In this document: positions 1 to 34,594 of the stretch, piece by piece
Layout: the number at the start of each line of letters is the position of its first letter
How positions within the stretch are numbered: position 1 is the stretch's first letter
Notes under the pieces: model-generated
The model's database searches: none
The model's input: only the letters and a program-made list of their open reading frames with translations
What the model was told of the DNA's origin: nothing
Assembly (NCBI RefSeq): GCF_031755915.1
Contig: NC_083384.1
Span: forward strand, 27,446,001-27,510,000
Reading direction: 5' to 3'
DNA: 64,000 nucleotides
Source of the DNA: Ziziphus jujuba
Taxonomy: Eukaryota > Streptophyta > Magnoliopsida > Rosales > Rhamnaceae
Position numbers and translations under genes: made by a program

Positions 1-629
1 TAACTTTGGCAGAACGCATGACGAAGCTCCTGCTGATTCAACCACATATAGAGTATGTATCTCAATTTAAGGAACTGACTTATTTACTAGAGTTTGCATA
101 GTCATTATTACTTTTTGTGTAAATGATATGCTTCAGATCAATAAGATATGAATTTTCCAATTGCAGATTCAACATTGTTATGCACACTATTATATATGGA
201 GCTAAAACAGACCCAACCAAGATTTAGACAGAAAAAAAGGCACCCTGTATTTTCCATATTTGATAATAATCACTAGAACTCAATTTCTAGAAGGTATTCA
301 TTTGGCATATGAAAATGTACGGAATTAGTTTCCTTTTACAATGACCATAAAATCGATGCAACCTGGTTCAATAATCATTATTGATGCTCGTCTACTCCAT
401 GGGACTCAATCATTCAACAAGATAAATTGCATTCAGGTAGTTTGATCACAAACTTTGGAATGGGTAACATGCAAAAATTCACGATCTATATTTTCCTCTA
501 GTTCTTTTTTGGCATTAGATTAAGCATCAAATAATAGGGAGCTACAGAGTAAATTGTTGAGGAAACATTAATACAATTTCTGCACTGCACAAGAAAGAAG
601 CACTTACATCCATTCAAAGCCATTATATA
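1..629. other. 3' flank of the YqgF-like gene, no gene recognised
   Basis: AT-rich sequence downstream of the stop codon at 630-632. It should hold the 3' UTR of the minus-strand YqgF-like gene. A short stretch at 1-50 could be read as coding on the minus strand, but it is cut by the window edge and I could not assign it to a family. Confidence 0.4.
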
Positions 630-1826
630 TCAATTTAGCTTTCTGTTCACATAATCTAGGTACCCCTGTCAAAGCAGAATAAATCAGTCGACATAACACC
701 AAGAACCTTGAAAAACTGATTGAGACTATACCTAAAATCTCAATATTTCATGAATGTTATTTAACATTTGTCTTGTCAACTTAAAAAACAAATAAGCCAA
801 CTGACAAAGTAAACAATATATAATCTCTATCTTTTTTTTATTTTTTATTATTATTTCAGCATAAAACTACAATCCAAGGACTAAACCTTTAACTTGACAT
901 TATGCAACAGATGAACAAAATAGCATTACCTGAAGAATACTAACAGCAGAAAGCTTGTCAATAACTGCCTTCGTCTCAATTGGATGTAAAGTTATAGGCT
1001 TTAAAAGTAATTCAACGTTCTGCAAGCGATCCAATGGAACTTTTGAATAATAGTATTATTAACTATTAAGTTGAGAAGCGGATACGTGAAAATATATGCT
1101 TTTGTAGCCAAAAACATATATATTGGGTTCCTGCCAATATTAATAACAGGTGGGTTTAACTTACCTTTGACGTAAAGCGTTCATCCCAAAAGGTGTACTT
1201 TAACCCTTCAAGTTTGTTTGTTTTACAAAGTTCATCTATGAAGATTTTTATTTGCAAAGCCTGAAAGCAGAGAATGGAAATGAGTCTCTATTACTATGAG
1301 TGAGTGCTGAGGCTAAGAAAAACTCACAGAAGAAGCGCTCCATTGTCTATCAAAAGGACAACCAAAAACAAATCCCGCCAGAGATTGTTCAGAGATCTGC
1401 AGACAAACAAAAGCACTTATGAGGAACTCGCTCATGCCTTGGAAATGAGATATTGCTACAAGTTAAGAAGGTAGCTCACCAAAGTCTGAAAATCATCGGC
1501 TATTATGGGGATATTGGTTTTTTTCCTAAGTATAACACTGCAGTACGGAAGACAAAAAAAAAAAAAACATTACAGAGTATTTCATGGCTATTCAATTCTT
1601 GAGGGAACAAGAAAAAACTCTGCAACTTTGGACATTCAAAAAATGTTGAAACTCCATAAAAAAATTTCACGAATTACCTTAAAGGGGAAGCAATCCTGTT
1701 CTGTCGGTCGGAAACAGCTAAACCTACGTACCTCTCCCCAACGTCCAAACCCAGCAGCCTCCCACGTTTCTTTGCATTGCTCTCGAGCAAGTCTTGGAAC
1801 AAACTTAAAGGTTTCAAATACCTCAT
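630..1826 (-). CDS. YqgF/RuvX-like putative pre-16S rRNA nuclease (RNase H fold), 165 aa
   Basis: Six coding exons: 1678-1826, 1480-1537, 1328-1396, 1165-1260, 930-1019 and 630-665. All introns are GT-AG and the frames join exactly (498 nt). The protein has the YqgF signatures. A GLDVG strand near residues 26-30 carries the catalytic-type Asp28. An FGCP turn lies near residue 80, a WDERFTS motif at 117-123 (Asp118, Glu119), and Asp145 sits in an IDKLSAV segment. Bacterial YqgF/RuvX matures the 5' end of 16S rRNA and was once called a Holliday junction resolvase. Plant members are single-domain proteins of similar length. A role in organellar rRNA processing is inference, since I see no clear transit peptide. 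The start is the ATG at 1826, giving MRYLKPL, which matches plant homologues as I recall them. Each exon is short, so only pieces of it appear as open frames. Confidence 0.88.
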
Positions 1827-3113
1827 CTGTCAACTAGTAATTACAATCATCACTTAAAAAAAAAAAAAAAAAAAAAAAAAGTTGTTTACTAAAACTAAAT
1901 ATTGTCGCTGAAAACTCGCTGAGACCGACCCACACTCAGTTTCCTGAAGAAAAAAAATACAAATTTATGTCCATTTCAAAAGTGCACTTCAGTGAAGCAT
2001 TTAGACAAACATATGCTGTGCAGAGACCCTTGGTTTCCTTTTTTCTTATTAGAGGAAGAGACGAGAAGCTCCCACCTCCTTCCAAACAAAAGAGCATGAG
2101 CGAAAGCTACGGTACCTGACAACAGATGAAGTGGTTGATTTAGTTCATTTTATGACTGCTATAAACGTGACTCTGAAAATGTCTCAGAGACAGAGAGACG
2201 CAAGCATAGGAATAGCCAAGCAACCAACGTTGGAACTTGGAATATCATAAACAGCCCATGGGCTTTGACGCTGCAAGTAACAGTGTGCTTTTTTATTATT
2301 TTATTCATCTTCCTTTTTGTTTTTTTTTTTTTTTTTTTTTTTTTTCCCTTATAATAAATGTTTAGAAAATATTAAACCACTAGAGTAACAATGTGCTTTT
2401 TTATTATCATTTTCTTTTTCCTTTTTTTTTCCCTTAGATATAATGTCTAAAAAATATCAGACCACTAGAGTGGTTCTCAATTTGATCAGTAATAATCAAA
2501 AATAGAAAATTGGATTAATGAAGTATATTAATTAATTTTCAAGTATATTATCAAACCATCAAATAAAACTTGTGTTGAAATATAGAAAACTTCATGTTAA
2601 TAAATATTTTTTAAAGCTTATTTGCCTGCTCGTTAAGTGATTATTTCTTTAGATTCTAACGTAAAACTAAATTAAAAACACCGACTGAAATGCAAGCAAT
2701 AATATTTTTTGGTTGAAAGAACTATAAATTAAGATTTAGCATATAAATATAAAGATGCAGAGTGAAAGAAATTACTTTGGTCAACGTATAGTAAAATAGT
2801 TTTAATTCCAAAAATTTTATCCAAGGAATTTTAATTTCCATTACAATTTCTTAGCATATTTCATATCCAAAACACTTCGAAATGATAGCATCTCTAAAGA
2901 TGGTTGATTTATGCTTGAGCCAATGAGATCTCAGACATTTGGGCAATAAGGGGGAAAAATGAGAAGGAAAAAAATTTTCATTTTATTTCTTTAAGGAATA
3001 GGAAAATATAAATGAGCTTTTCTTTCGGTGAATAAAAATATAAATGAGCTGAAAACAGTAAGAATCAAATGAATAAATTAAATGACTAATAACTACTTGA
3101 TCTTCATGTTTTT
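1827..3113. other. Leader of the YqgF-like gene and intergenic spacer before JMJ17
   Basis: Holds the presumed promoter and 5' leader of the minus-strand YqgF-like gene. A long A-run (about 1855-1880) and a long T-run (about 2321-2345) flank more GC-balanced sequence at 2040-2290, which is probably transcribed leader. The 2400-3110 stretch is AT-rich and probably contains the 3' UTR of the next gene. No other coding frame was recognised. Confidence 0.4.
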
Positions 3114-18446
<15,333 letters not shown>

Positions 18447-18740
18447 TTAACCACCAGTATGCATGTAAACTAAAACCAATCTTACACCATATATATCCAA
18501 ATTACCAGCATAAAGCACAAAATTAAGAAAAAAAATGTTACTAAAAACAATCACAGTCTTCCACTACTCAAAAATCAAAGACAGAGCTTTTCTAGGGTTT
18601 TTGCAGCATACCTCTAGAAAAAGAGAGAGTGAGAACGAGAACAGGGTTAAACGGTCCAGCGCTTTTTCTCTCTCTACTGTTCGACTACTAAATTTCGTGG
18701 GAGATTTGGCTAAGAAAGTAAGAGAAGGAATTTAAGGGCT
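18447..18740 (-). promoter_or_regulatory. 5' leader and promoter-proximal region of JMJ17
   Basis: Sequence just upstream of the JMJ17 ATG. A telo-box (AAACCCTA on the minus strand, 18593-18600) sits beside a GA/CT-rich stretch at 18612-18640, as in many plant leaders. A GAG-GTATGC donor-like site near 18613 and a TTTTAG acceptor-like site near 18470 allow a small 5' UTR intron, which is not proven. Telo-boxes are known from plant housekeeping and ribosome-biogenesis promoters. Confidence 0.4.
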
Positions 18741-21700
18741 ATATAAACAGCGATAAAATCGAATTAACCTTTAGGGTCTGAAGTTAGAAATAATTACGAA
18801 AATGGTATAAAAAGAGAAAGTAAAAAGATTTTTTAACGGGCCGTAATTTTCGTCGTTATTGTGTTCACCTTGTTTGGTCTCTTCCGCCGTTTGTATAGGG
18901 CCGATGACCAGAAACTGAGGGAGTGGAATCCCACGCTCCCGCATTCGAATCCCACGCGCTTCGCTATCGCACGGCTAGATTTCCATGACTCTTCGAGTAG
19001 ACGGTCTTGATCTTCGTTGTTTGAACTCTACGCTCGGTTGGGGTTGTGTGTCTTGGTGTTTTTTTTTTTTCAAAAGAAGGACCGTACTGTCTCGTCACTA
19101 CGTTGTTGGTTTGAGGCGCACGTGCGAGTTTTATAGGAATTATCGGAATGTTAAATTGGACGGTTGGGATTCAAAGAAAACATGTTGGATTCTAGTTTTA
19201 GCTTGAACAGATTTTGATTTTTTTTCTTTTTTCTTTTTTCTTTTTTTTTTTTTTTTTGGTGGCGTATCTGTGTTGACAAACTATGTTTGACTTCTAAAAA
19301 CTAAAATAAAAAAAATGTTATTTTTTTAAATGCTATTTATAATTAAAAGTGAATATTATTAATGGAATCCACACTATTGCATGCTTTTAGTTGGATTTAT
19401 AAATGTTAATATAATTAAATGGATCCAATTAAAATTTTAAAACTGATGTCCATCAATTGCAAAAAAAAATAATAAATATTTCAAAAACCCTATAGATTTT
19501 AGTTGAAAAGTGTAAAATTTAAATTAAAAAAGCTTATTTTCTAAAAATTAATATTCTAGAAATTAATTTTCTAATAATTTTTTTGTAATGTTCGGTTAGA
19601 AGTAAAATATTTAAAACTTGCAAGTAACTAAATTAATTTGTACTGTAAAGTTAAATTTAAATTTATTTTAATAAAATATATAAAACAAATTTTGCTTGAA
19701 TCTCACATTTAGGAATCGTTTTTGGTTGTCTAACATGGTTTATAGAAAATCAAAAGTAACTTTTGAGATTTAAAAGTTATTTTTGAAAATATTTGGATAA
19801 TTTTGAGTAAATACTTTTAGTTTTCAAAAGTATTTTTAACTAAAGTTCTATTTGGTATAATTTATGTAAAGAAAGCTATTAACTGTAGAGTTTTTTTCAA
19901 TAGAACTAATATAAGAAGAAAAAAAATTATTCAAAAGTTAATGAGTATTTGATTATTAGTTTAAAAAATATTTTTACTGTTTATTTAATATTATTTTGAC
20001 TTTTTTATATAAGCTCAAATTAGAGTTTTTTTTTTTTTTTAAACTTAAAAAGCTTGAAATTTTAGCTTTTACATTTTGTTTTAAAAATTTTTGTAACCAA
20101 ACATTGATTTTTTTTTTTTTAAGCAAAGGAATTTATGACAATCAATAAAGACTTTTTGCTAAAAAAAAGTCATATAAAGCAGAGATTAAAGCCAATGAAA
20201 AGTAATTTTTTTAAAAAGTACTTTTGCGAAAGGAAAAAATAAAAATGATCTCAAACAAAATTTTACCTTTCTTTATGATAATTTATGAAAATTATCCATA
20301 TATAGAAAATTTTCACTTTTCATAGAAAAAAAATTCAAAGTCCCACTGCAATTTCCAAATGGAACCATATAAGAAAATGAATTCATAATTTAACCATTAG
20401 ATGGATGGCATATCAATGTGGATCAGTAGTGTTGCATAGAATTATTTATTTATTGCTATTATTATTATTATTCTTTTCTCTTTTCTCTTCATTCAAATCC
20501 TGATTGGAGAAGACGCACCACCCAATTATTTGATGGGTCTCCATCATCTGCTTGTCAACGAATCTTCACTAACAAATCCAATAACTAATCATTTCTCAAC
20601 TGCAATTCATCACTAGTTCGATTTAGTTAGATTATTTGTTTTTTTTTATTTAATTTATCAATTAGATAATAAAATGCAAAGAACAAATTAGGACAACGAC
20701 ACCATAGTCCTACATTATTGTTTGAAAATTAACACTACTAAAATGTTTTTGATTTTATCATTATTAATATTATCCTTGCAAGAAATTTATGCATCATTAA
20801 CGTTTTGTCAAACTGATTGATCAATAAATGATGTATGATGTGGAATCAACGATATATGATTTATTCATAATTTGAGGTAGTATTTGAATGATTATAATGC
20901 TTCGGTGATTTGAAATTGACCTTTTTTTTTATGATTAATGCATTAAGTACTCAAAAACTCACGACCTCTCATGTCTGATCCCATTAAATAGTTCGTGTAT
21001 AAATCCATTTCAAGTAACAATAAATACTTCGAGTATTGTGTCAACTTGTCTCTCATATCAAACTTTTTTCATGGCTACATTTTAACGTACGAAAACATAA
21101 AGGAAACAACTTGATGGTAAAAATATCATATCAAACTGGTGGAATTGTCTTGAACTTTCCATGAAGCTGGGAAATCTCTGACTTACAAACATTCATTGTT
21201 TTCATTAAGTTATTATTTTATATATAAAAAGGCAGTTAATGTATTTATTACTTTTTTAATATTAAATAGTTGAACATACCTTAATGCCCCTGGGCTTTAG
21301 CCAAACCCCACGATAAATAAAATGTCTCATAAAACGTTTCTTCTTATGCTTTCACCGTTTCAAAACACTAATTGCATCCTCAATTCTATGGCCTTTAACT
21401 TTTACATTTTATAAAGTTATTTCAACGGCCTAGCCACAAATATATCAACAAGGTTTTAAATGAAGCGGCTGGGATCGCAACCAAGCTGTTAAATGTTATG
21501 TTTTCTTCTTTTTTTTTTATCAAAGTTTAAACTTATGGCAAAACAGTAATGTCGATAATTATTAAAAAAAATAAAAAATAAAAGCAACTGAGCTGACAAT
21601 TGTCATACTTTCTTATATTTTCTATTCAATTTCAAATCTATGATAAAACGACAATATCAATAATTATAAAATAAAAAAATTTAAATAAAAATGTAAGCAA

Positions 21701-24700
21701 TAAATTATTATAACCACTGCTAGTTGCTTCTTTCTTCTACAAATTCTTTATGCTAGAATGAAGAATTTGATTATTTTATTAGTGACAAATTCTATATGCC
21801 AAAGTAAGATTCAATTGTTATACATGTCAGACCAAGATTCAATCGTACGTAACAATAAAAAGCTTAAATAAATTAAACACCGCAACAGCCGACTTGTTTT
21901 GATATTCGGTTTTTAAGGACAATAAGGGGTAGATCCCACCTTCTCAATAGGATCCTGCAGCTTTACCAGTGTCATCAAAAGCTTACGAACCTTTATTTTC
22001 ATTGATTCCACCTCTTTCTTTGTATTTGATAGCATTGTGTCTTGTTTTTACATTCAAAATGACTAGCAAACCTTAAATGATTTCTTGTTGAGGTACTAAG
22101 TTTTGAACTAATCTTGTGATCCTTTCTCAACATAAAATTTGAAGTACAACATAAGACATCATGCATATACATGTACCATAATGAACTTTAATTACATGCA
22201 GTGCATCAGAATTCGATTTCGAAGTAGATTATCCCAAAGCCTTTTTTAAGAAATACTCCTTAAAAAAGAAAAAGGCAGAAAGAACCAGCAAATTTTCATT
22301 TAATTTCAAATTTAGAAACCAAATTCAAGGAGAGTAATCTTTCAAATTTTGAATTTATATTTACCTGAGTAAACATTTGGGGTGATATGTATTTAGACAA
22401 GGTCGTACATATTGCAAATTGATATTTAGTATATCCTCTTTATTTTCACCTTTATTACAAACAAATTAGCATGCATGGACACGTTGGGTAAATTATGACC
22501 CCTGCAGCAATTTAATCCTTGAGCCCTTCAGCTTCATTTTCATTAGTTGGTTGGAGCAAAATTGCAACACAGATTGGATGATAGAGATGGCAACATGTTG
22601 CACGAGCATTAGGAAAGACGTTGAAAGCAGCAGAAAAGAAAAGTTTAGAATTTATTTATTTATTTATTTTTTTTAAGTCACTTTAGTCAAAATTTTAAAT
22701 TTTCGTCATATAAATTTAGCAAACTTAGATACACACTAATTAAGAATGAAATGAAACATAACAAAACAATTTTCCACAAGATTACATTAGTTTTGTATGA
22801 TTAATTGATTTCATAAAATTTATTTATCAAAAATGCATAATCAGATTAAAGTGACAAAAAAACAACAGTTTAAGGAACAATATTGATATATATATATATA
22901 TATATATTAGTTTATGAATTAAAGTACAAAATTTATAATAATTTAGAGGATTAAGTGTTTTTAATCCATACTTAGTTATTCAATTGAAAATAAAGTTTTT
23001 TTTCCCAGTCTTTTTGGATGAATACCATTGAAAAAAAGTTATCATAGTTTGCTTCCCATGGCGACTGAGACAATCAACCACCAAAATTGACTTTTATTTA
23101 TTTGTATATTATGTGAGAATTTAATTAGCTTTTATCAAATAATTCGTTGTCCTATATTAGGTATTTAATATTAAAAAACAAAAATAAAAAAATAATTAAA
23201 ATTAATACCACCATATATAATTTGCCAATCTTATATTTAAATAGTCAATGATAAAAATAAATTAGATAACACATTGATCATTACATATATATATATATAT
23301 AATGAAAGTGCCAATAAAAAATTTATTTCATAACTATCTATACAAAGACAATCATATTATTGATCCATTGAATGGTACAAAAACATGATTTAATGCATTT
23401 CCATTTCCACGACATATATAAGCAAATATTTATTAGAAACGTTGAATGAATCGTGACCAGCTTTAATATGATTTATTAATTGTTGTGATCGATTAAGAGA
23501 GAGTGTGTATGTGCTTTTGAAGCTCTAATACGTCCTTTCAAAAAGCCAAAAAAATCTATAATCATGTTACTTTTAATAAGTGCGTAAAGATTTATAAAGA
23601 TACATATTAAATACATTAATTAAAACATAAAATATCAAAAAAAAAAAAATAGAAGTGTTTTCAATCCTACATATCCAACAGTTTATCACTTATTTTATTA
23701 AGTACTTATTAACAAAAATGCTTTGGAAAATAAATGCTTTGAAAAATAAGTGCTTATTAAAAACATTTCCAAACATTCCCTAATTTTGACAATGCAAGGC
23801 TACTTTTTCTCCTTTTTTTTTTTTTTTACCCTTCGTACTCTTGTTATTTTAAATAATTGTTTTTGTTTACCCTTTTATGACATTATTTATGGCTAGGTTT
23901 TAGTTTGCTAAATGGATTTGAAAATAGTTTCCATATATTACATATAGTTGAAAAAGTAGATTGTATTAATACACAACATGTGAACCAGAGAGGTATACTT
24001 TTTTTGATTACACAAATATGTTAATACATCTAAATAAGTAGAACATGTAAGCACAAAAAAATACAATCAACCAAGAAAGCAGATGTGTTGAAGCAAATGA
24101 CCTCCAGAGAAGAAATAGGCTCCAAAATTCCACTTATTCTTAACAAAGACAAATATGGTATATTCATGTAATCTAAATATTGAGTTAAAAATAAATAAAT
24201 TAAATATAATTATATTATTTAATAAAGAAATTTAACAAATATTTTGGTAACTTTAATATTATTGATATTTTCCTTTGTACTGCAATTCTTCAAATTTTTT
24301 TAAGAAAATTTTGGATTTTTTACATGTTAATTGAATATACAAAATGTTTGTATTTGGTTTTATCAAAATATCAATTGCAGGTTAGTTAAATGTATTCACA
24401 TGAAAATATGATAGTTTGTGTGAAAATTTAAAAAAAAAAAAAAATGCATGCATAAGCAATTAATATTTCAACAAATATAAGGATGTATTTGGTATGCATA
24501 ACATATATATATACTAATCTTATTATTATGTTTAGTTTATCTGTGATTTTATGAATATCTATAACATGGGATTAAAACCAAAGAATAATTATTCATTCTA
24601 AAAACTTGTACATGGGATTCCTTCATTTCAATATGAATAAATTCTATATATATATATATATAAATATATATCCCTCTATCATATTTAAAACCCTGTTTGG

Positions 24701-25600
24701 GATTGTTTTTAGAGAGTGAAAATTCATTATCAGACGATCAAAAGCTAATTTAGATATTTGGTAAAATAAAAAAAAATAATTCTATAAGAATCTGGATGCT
24801 TTAAAAGTTGATTTTAAGAAGTAGCATATCTTCTTAAAGCATTCCTTATTTAAAATAGCTTACCTTTAAAAAAATAGGTTCAAAAAATTATTTATCTTGA
24901 CTTTTTAATATTAAAATTGATTTTTCAAAATATTGAAACCTAAATAAATCTAAATGGATTATTCTACAATAAAAATTCATAAACAGATAAAAAATTAATT
25001 TTATTAGAATTGACATTTTTTGAAAGGATACAAAGTTAGTTGTCTTTTCCCAAATTTTCTATTTTTTTTTTAATGGATTCTAAAATCAGAAAAATCAATA
25101 CAAATTATTACTGATTTTATCTTGACGCTTTATTTTATTAAATTCATATGTGTCAACATCAAACCTATATACCACTATTTACCAATAGTAAAAAAGAAAA
25201 AAAAAAATTTTCACAACCCTGTGCTTTTACTTCAGTGGAAAGTAAAAACAATTAATTAAAAGTATAGTATATAATTAGAATATATATATATATATTTTTT
25301 TTTTAAATTTTAAATATATAAAAATTTGAAATAGTTCTTAATTTAATAAGATATATTGATTGGTTTGTCTTTTAGGATGAGTATGATAGAGCAATTGATT
25401 AAGGGGTGCTCTTTAGGTGTAGAAAATCAGAAAAAACTAGCTCATGTCGGTGGAAATAGGGAAATAGGGAAAATTAATCCCTACGCGCTCCAATAAAAAT
25501 TTTATTTATAATTTTTTTTTAAAGAATATAATTTTTTTTTTTAAATTATAGATTTCTCATCCAAATCTGAAATCTCTTTAAAAAAAAAAAAAAAGGAAAA
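18741..25600. other. AT-rich intergenic region, no gene recognised
   Basis: About 6.9 kb of very AT-rich DNA with many poly(A/T) runs and (TA)n or (ATTT)n microsatellites, for example near 22650-22670, 22885-22908, 23285-23301 and 24640-24670. No open frame resembled a known family on either strand. Segments near 19720-19850 and 24690-24860 share the look of AT-rich MITEs, with GTTTGG..ATTG.TTTT starts and AAAAGT..TTTT runs, but I could not pair their ends. The region separates the divergently transcribed JMJ17 and BSK genes, so it holds both promoters at its edges. Confidence 0.5.
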
Positions 25601-25624
25601 AAAAAAGAGAAAATTCTCATTTTG

Positions 25625-26736
25625 CAGTGAAATCAAAGCACCAAAACAACGAAGACGACGACGACGATTCCGGATTCAAAAATTTCTTACCGTTCCCACT
25701 GTCTGAGAAACCAACTAGATATGTTTATATATATTTATATATAAAGGTAGTAAATATTCAACCAAGCTAAAGAAATAAGTAATATAGCAACCGAAGAGAG
25801 AAAAAAAAAAAATTAAAAAAGAAAAAACCTCTTTGCGTTCCTTTCCTTTGACCGAATCGAAGACGAGGAATCCTTTGGCTTATTTCATTTTCAGGTTTCT
25901 GAAAGCTCATCCTTACTTACGCCTTTATTTTTTCTGCCAAAAAAAAAAAAAAAAAAAGGTTTTTATGTGCTATACTTTTTTTTTTCTTTTTTTTTTTTTT
26001 GATCTTTGATTTGATTTCAGCTAAAGGGGCTTCGTTTTGCGTGGTTTTGATTAGTGGGTCGTATGCGTTTGATGTAGCTAAAGAAGCTTTCTTTCAATTT
26101 TTGGGAACTGGGTGTTGGTCGAGCTGGTAGTTTCCTGGACTAAATTGACCAGCTTAGTTGCAGTGAGTTGACCCAGATTGGTATAGTTTGCAGAGGTAAA
26201 ATCTTTTTTATTTTATTTTTATTTTTTTTATCTCAAAATGCTGAATATTCTGTTGGGTATTGCTTTTTGACTGACTTGCTTTATGAATTGCCTCTTTGAT
26301 TCCCTATTGGGTACATTCTATTCCTGTGTTTTAATGTTAGTTTTGGAATCGAAGTGCGTTTGAATCTTTTAGGGAAATTCTAAAAGAACCCAAATTTTTG
26401 TTTGACTCTGTTTGTGTTTCCTCTTCTGGAAGGAACATTTGAATCAAGCTGCTTTTATCACATGGAAGTTTGTTCTTTTGAGAAGCTTTTTCATTGCAGA
26501 ATTCTTAAATCTAATGCAACTTTTGTCAATTGGGTTGGATTTTGGCATTTTTTTTTTTTCTCAGTTTTTCCATTTAATTGTCAATTCTGATTTTTTCCCC
26601 CTTCAACGGGTCTTGTTCAGTGAAAGGACAGAATTGGGTTGGCTGTAAAGGTGGATGGAGATTGTGACTTTAACGAACTCTGAAAACATTTGAAGCATCT
26701 TGAACTGCTAGTGTTTGTTAGAGTTCTGGGATTGGG
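25625..26736 (+). promoter_or_regulatory. 5' leader of the BSK gene with a 5' UTR intron
   Basis: The leader starts with a (GAC)n-rich stretch near 25650-25670, which is followed by pyrimidine runs. A donor AG-GTAAAATC at 26195/26196 and an acceptor CTTGTTCAG ending at 26620 define a likely 5' UTR intron (26196-26620). The spliced leader then runs to the ATG at 26737. BSK genes of other plants also have 5' UTR introns as I recall. The transcription start is not determined. Confidence 0.5.
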
Positions 26737-32519
<5,783 letters not shown>

Positions 32520-33299
32520 AAAGTAAAGGATGAAGGTTAAAATTAAATCTCCTTTCCTTATATTTTGAGATGCTCTTTGCTGAAAGATGAGCGCAGGTTG
32601 CAAACACAAGCATGTCAATGTTTTGGCCAAGTGATCGAACAAAGGTTTCATCAAAACTTAAAAGCAGAGCTCAAGAGTTATGGAGAGAAATGATCATAAT
32701 CATCTGTATGCATAACCGGTTCATTTGTTGTCATCTTGAAGCATTCTTTTACAACATTATTGGATGGGGTTGGTTTTGGTTAATTTGGTGGGAGTAGTTT
32801 GGGACACTACAATTATTGTTTGTGACAAATTTTTTTCCCTGGTTTGCTGTTAACTGAAAAATGTTTCAATACCCAAAAAAAGGAAAAAAAAAAAAAAAAT
32901 CTTGGCAAATAATTTAGATGCAAATAAAAAGAAGAAGAAAATATTGTATTTTTGTAAAGGATTCAAAATGTTGTTTTAATGTTGCATTTAAAAGGGTGAT
33001 GAAAGAATGTTTATGCCATTGTCATGCTGCTTCTTGTAATTTTATGTACAGAACCTTTTGTCATGGCCACTTACATTGACATGGAAATTGGTTGCTCTGT
33101 GTGCTATTATTGCTTGTCGATAAGATTGTTGTTCAATTCAAAATCTAAAATGAAATTTGAAAAAGCCAAAAGGAAAAAAAAACATTAATATAAATGGCCA
33201 AACAGGGTTAATCCGATTACCTTTCAGATTTGCAGTCAAATACGCCACCCAGTCACTAAGCTATGGAACCTTTTAATATAATAAAACATTAGAAAAAAT
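32520..33299 (+). other. 3' UTR and downstream flank of the BSK gene
   Basis: Follows the TGA at 32517-32519. The first 300 bp or so is probably the 3' UTR. An A-rich tract lies near 32875-32900. No further coding frame was recognised. Confidence 0.4.
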
Positions 33300-33304
33300 A
33301 TTCT

Positions 33305-33685
33305 GACCATAGCAGGCTCGACCCCACAATTCAAAAAGCCAATCAGAAAAAAAGGCCGCCTCTTGTGATATGCTACTCTCCCAACCATTGTTCGATTGCC
33401 ATGCTAATTCTCTCCGTTTCATCTCTTACCTTGTTCAACCTATAAGACAAACAACCAGTCAAAAAAATGGGTCGCCACTTGTTACATGCTACTCTTCCAC
33501 TTTCTGTTTGATTCCCACGTTGGTTTTGTCCGTTTCATCTCTTTGCTCTTTCAAATTTATTTTTCAACAAGATAAGCATATTTTAAATGTTAGGAAAGAT
33601 GTTGGAACCCTGACAGGCTCGACCCCACAATTTTAAACAGCTAGCTAGAAAAATGGGCAGCTCTTTTTATATACTACCTTAACAA
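33305..33685. repeat. Tandem repeat of about 140 bp, two to three decayed units
   Basis: Two phrases recur in order. The first is CAGGCTCGACCCCACAATT followed by a CCA.TCA.AAAAAA.GG.CG block, at 33314 and again at 33613. The second is a TG.TACATGCTACTCT block followed by CCGTTTCATCTCTT, at about 33367-33425 and 33482-33540. The units differ at roughly one base in five, so the repeat is old. No coding sequence or transposon end was recognised. Confidence 0.6.
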
Positions 33686-33699
33686 CTCAGATTTTAAAA

Positions 33700-34480
33700 A
33701 AATTCCTACGATTTAAAGGGATATTCAATTTATGTTTTAATAGATATTATAAAAATTCATTAAAATTTAAGAAGTATGTATTCAATTTATAATTTAAAAA
33801 ACTTTAAAAGTGTTTAGAAGTTTATAGATATTTGATTTAGATTTTAAAGGAGTTCATATAAGTATAATGATATTCAATTCAGATTTTATAAAAATATATT
33901 AAAATTTAAATATATTCGATTAATATTTTGTAAATTTTTTTAAACATATACAAGTATTCAAAAAGTCATTAATTTTAAAATATTTTAAAAAATTATGGAT
34001 TTTAATAGATTTGAAAGGATTTTAAAAATAAAATTGTGAATAAAATTGTCAATATAAAATCCAACTTTGACTTTAAAGATTTTGTTGGATTCTTATAAAT
34101 TCTTTATGAAGTTTATAGAATTCCATAACAATTCATACTTTAAAGTTTATGACGTATTTTAAATCTATTAAACTCTAAATTGAATATACCCTTAATGTAT
34201 TTAACTAGGATTTGGTAGAAGTTTATTAAAATTTAAAGGTATTCAAAAAGTTATTGATTTAAAAATATTTTGAAAAATGATGGATTTTAATTGATTTGAA
34301 GATATTTTAGAAATGAAATTGTGAAAAAAATATATCAATGTGATATCCAGCCATAATTTTCAAATATTTCATTGGATTCTTATAAATTTTATACGGAATC
34401 TGTGAAATTTTATAACAATCCATTAAATTTTTTAAAATTTATATTTCCTTTTAAACCCATTAAATTTTAAATTAAATACA
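33700..34480. repeat. AT-rich tandem duplication with a period of about 285 bp
   Basis: The segment starting ATTCAAAAAGTCATT at about 33956 is repeated as ATTCAAAAAGTTATT at about 34241. The copies stay colinear through GATGGATTTTAAT, GAAATTGTGA and TTGGATTCTTATAAAT motifs for about 230 bp. Both are over 75 percent A+T. The flanking 33700-33950 sequence looks like a third, more decayed relative. Unassigned; it may be a tandemly amplified MITE. Confidence 0.55.
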
Positions 34481-34559
34481 CTTTAATTACATTAATAACA
34501 AATACATATCAACTAGCAAAATAAAAAGGAGGTCTAAAATGAAGGTGTAAAAATTCATT

Positions 34560-34561
<2 letters not shown>

Positions 34562-34591
<30 letters not shown>
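34562..34591. repeat. (AT)n microsatellite
   Basis: An uninterrupted TA dinucleotide run of about 30 bp between the 285-bp duplication and the copia remnant. Similar runs occur near 3700-3718, 15066-15088, 39302-39327, 43349-43372, 50970-50988, 51678-51702, 53694-53720 and 58208-58247. Confidence 0.9.

Positions 34592-34594
<3 letters not shown>

Noticed and set aside
1636..1833. 65-codon minus-strand frame over the YqgF-like first exon
   Set aside because: Wrong reading frame. The frame starting at the ATG at 1826 gives the conserved YqgF motif and splices correctly.
1505..1837. 110-codon plus-strand frame
   Set aside because: Antisense to the first two exons of the YqgF-like gene and spans an intron.
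18930..18965. B-box-like ATTCGAATCCC sequence
   Set aside because: No A-box at a suitable distance and no tail, so a chance match.
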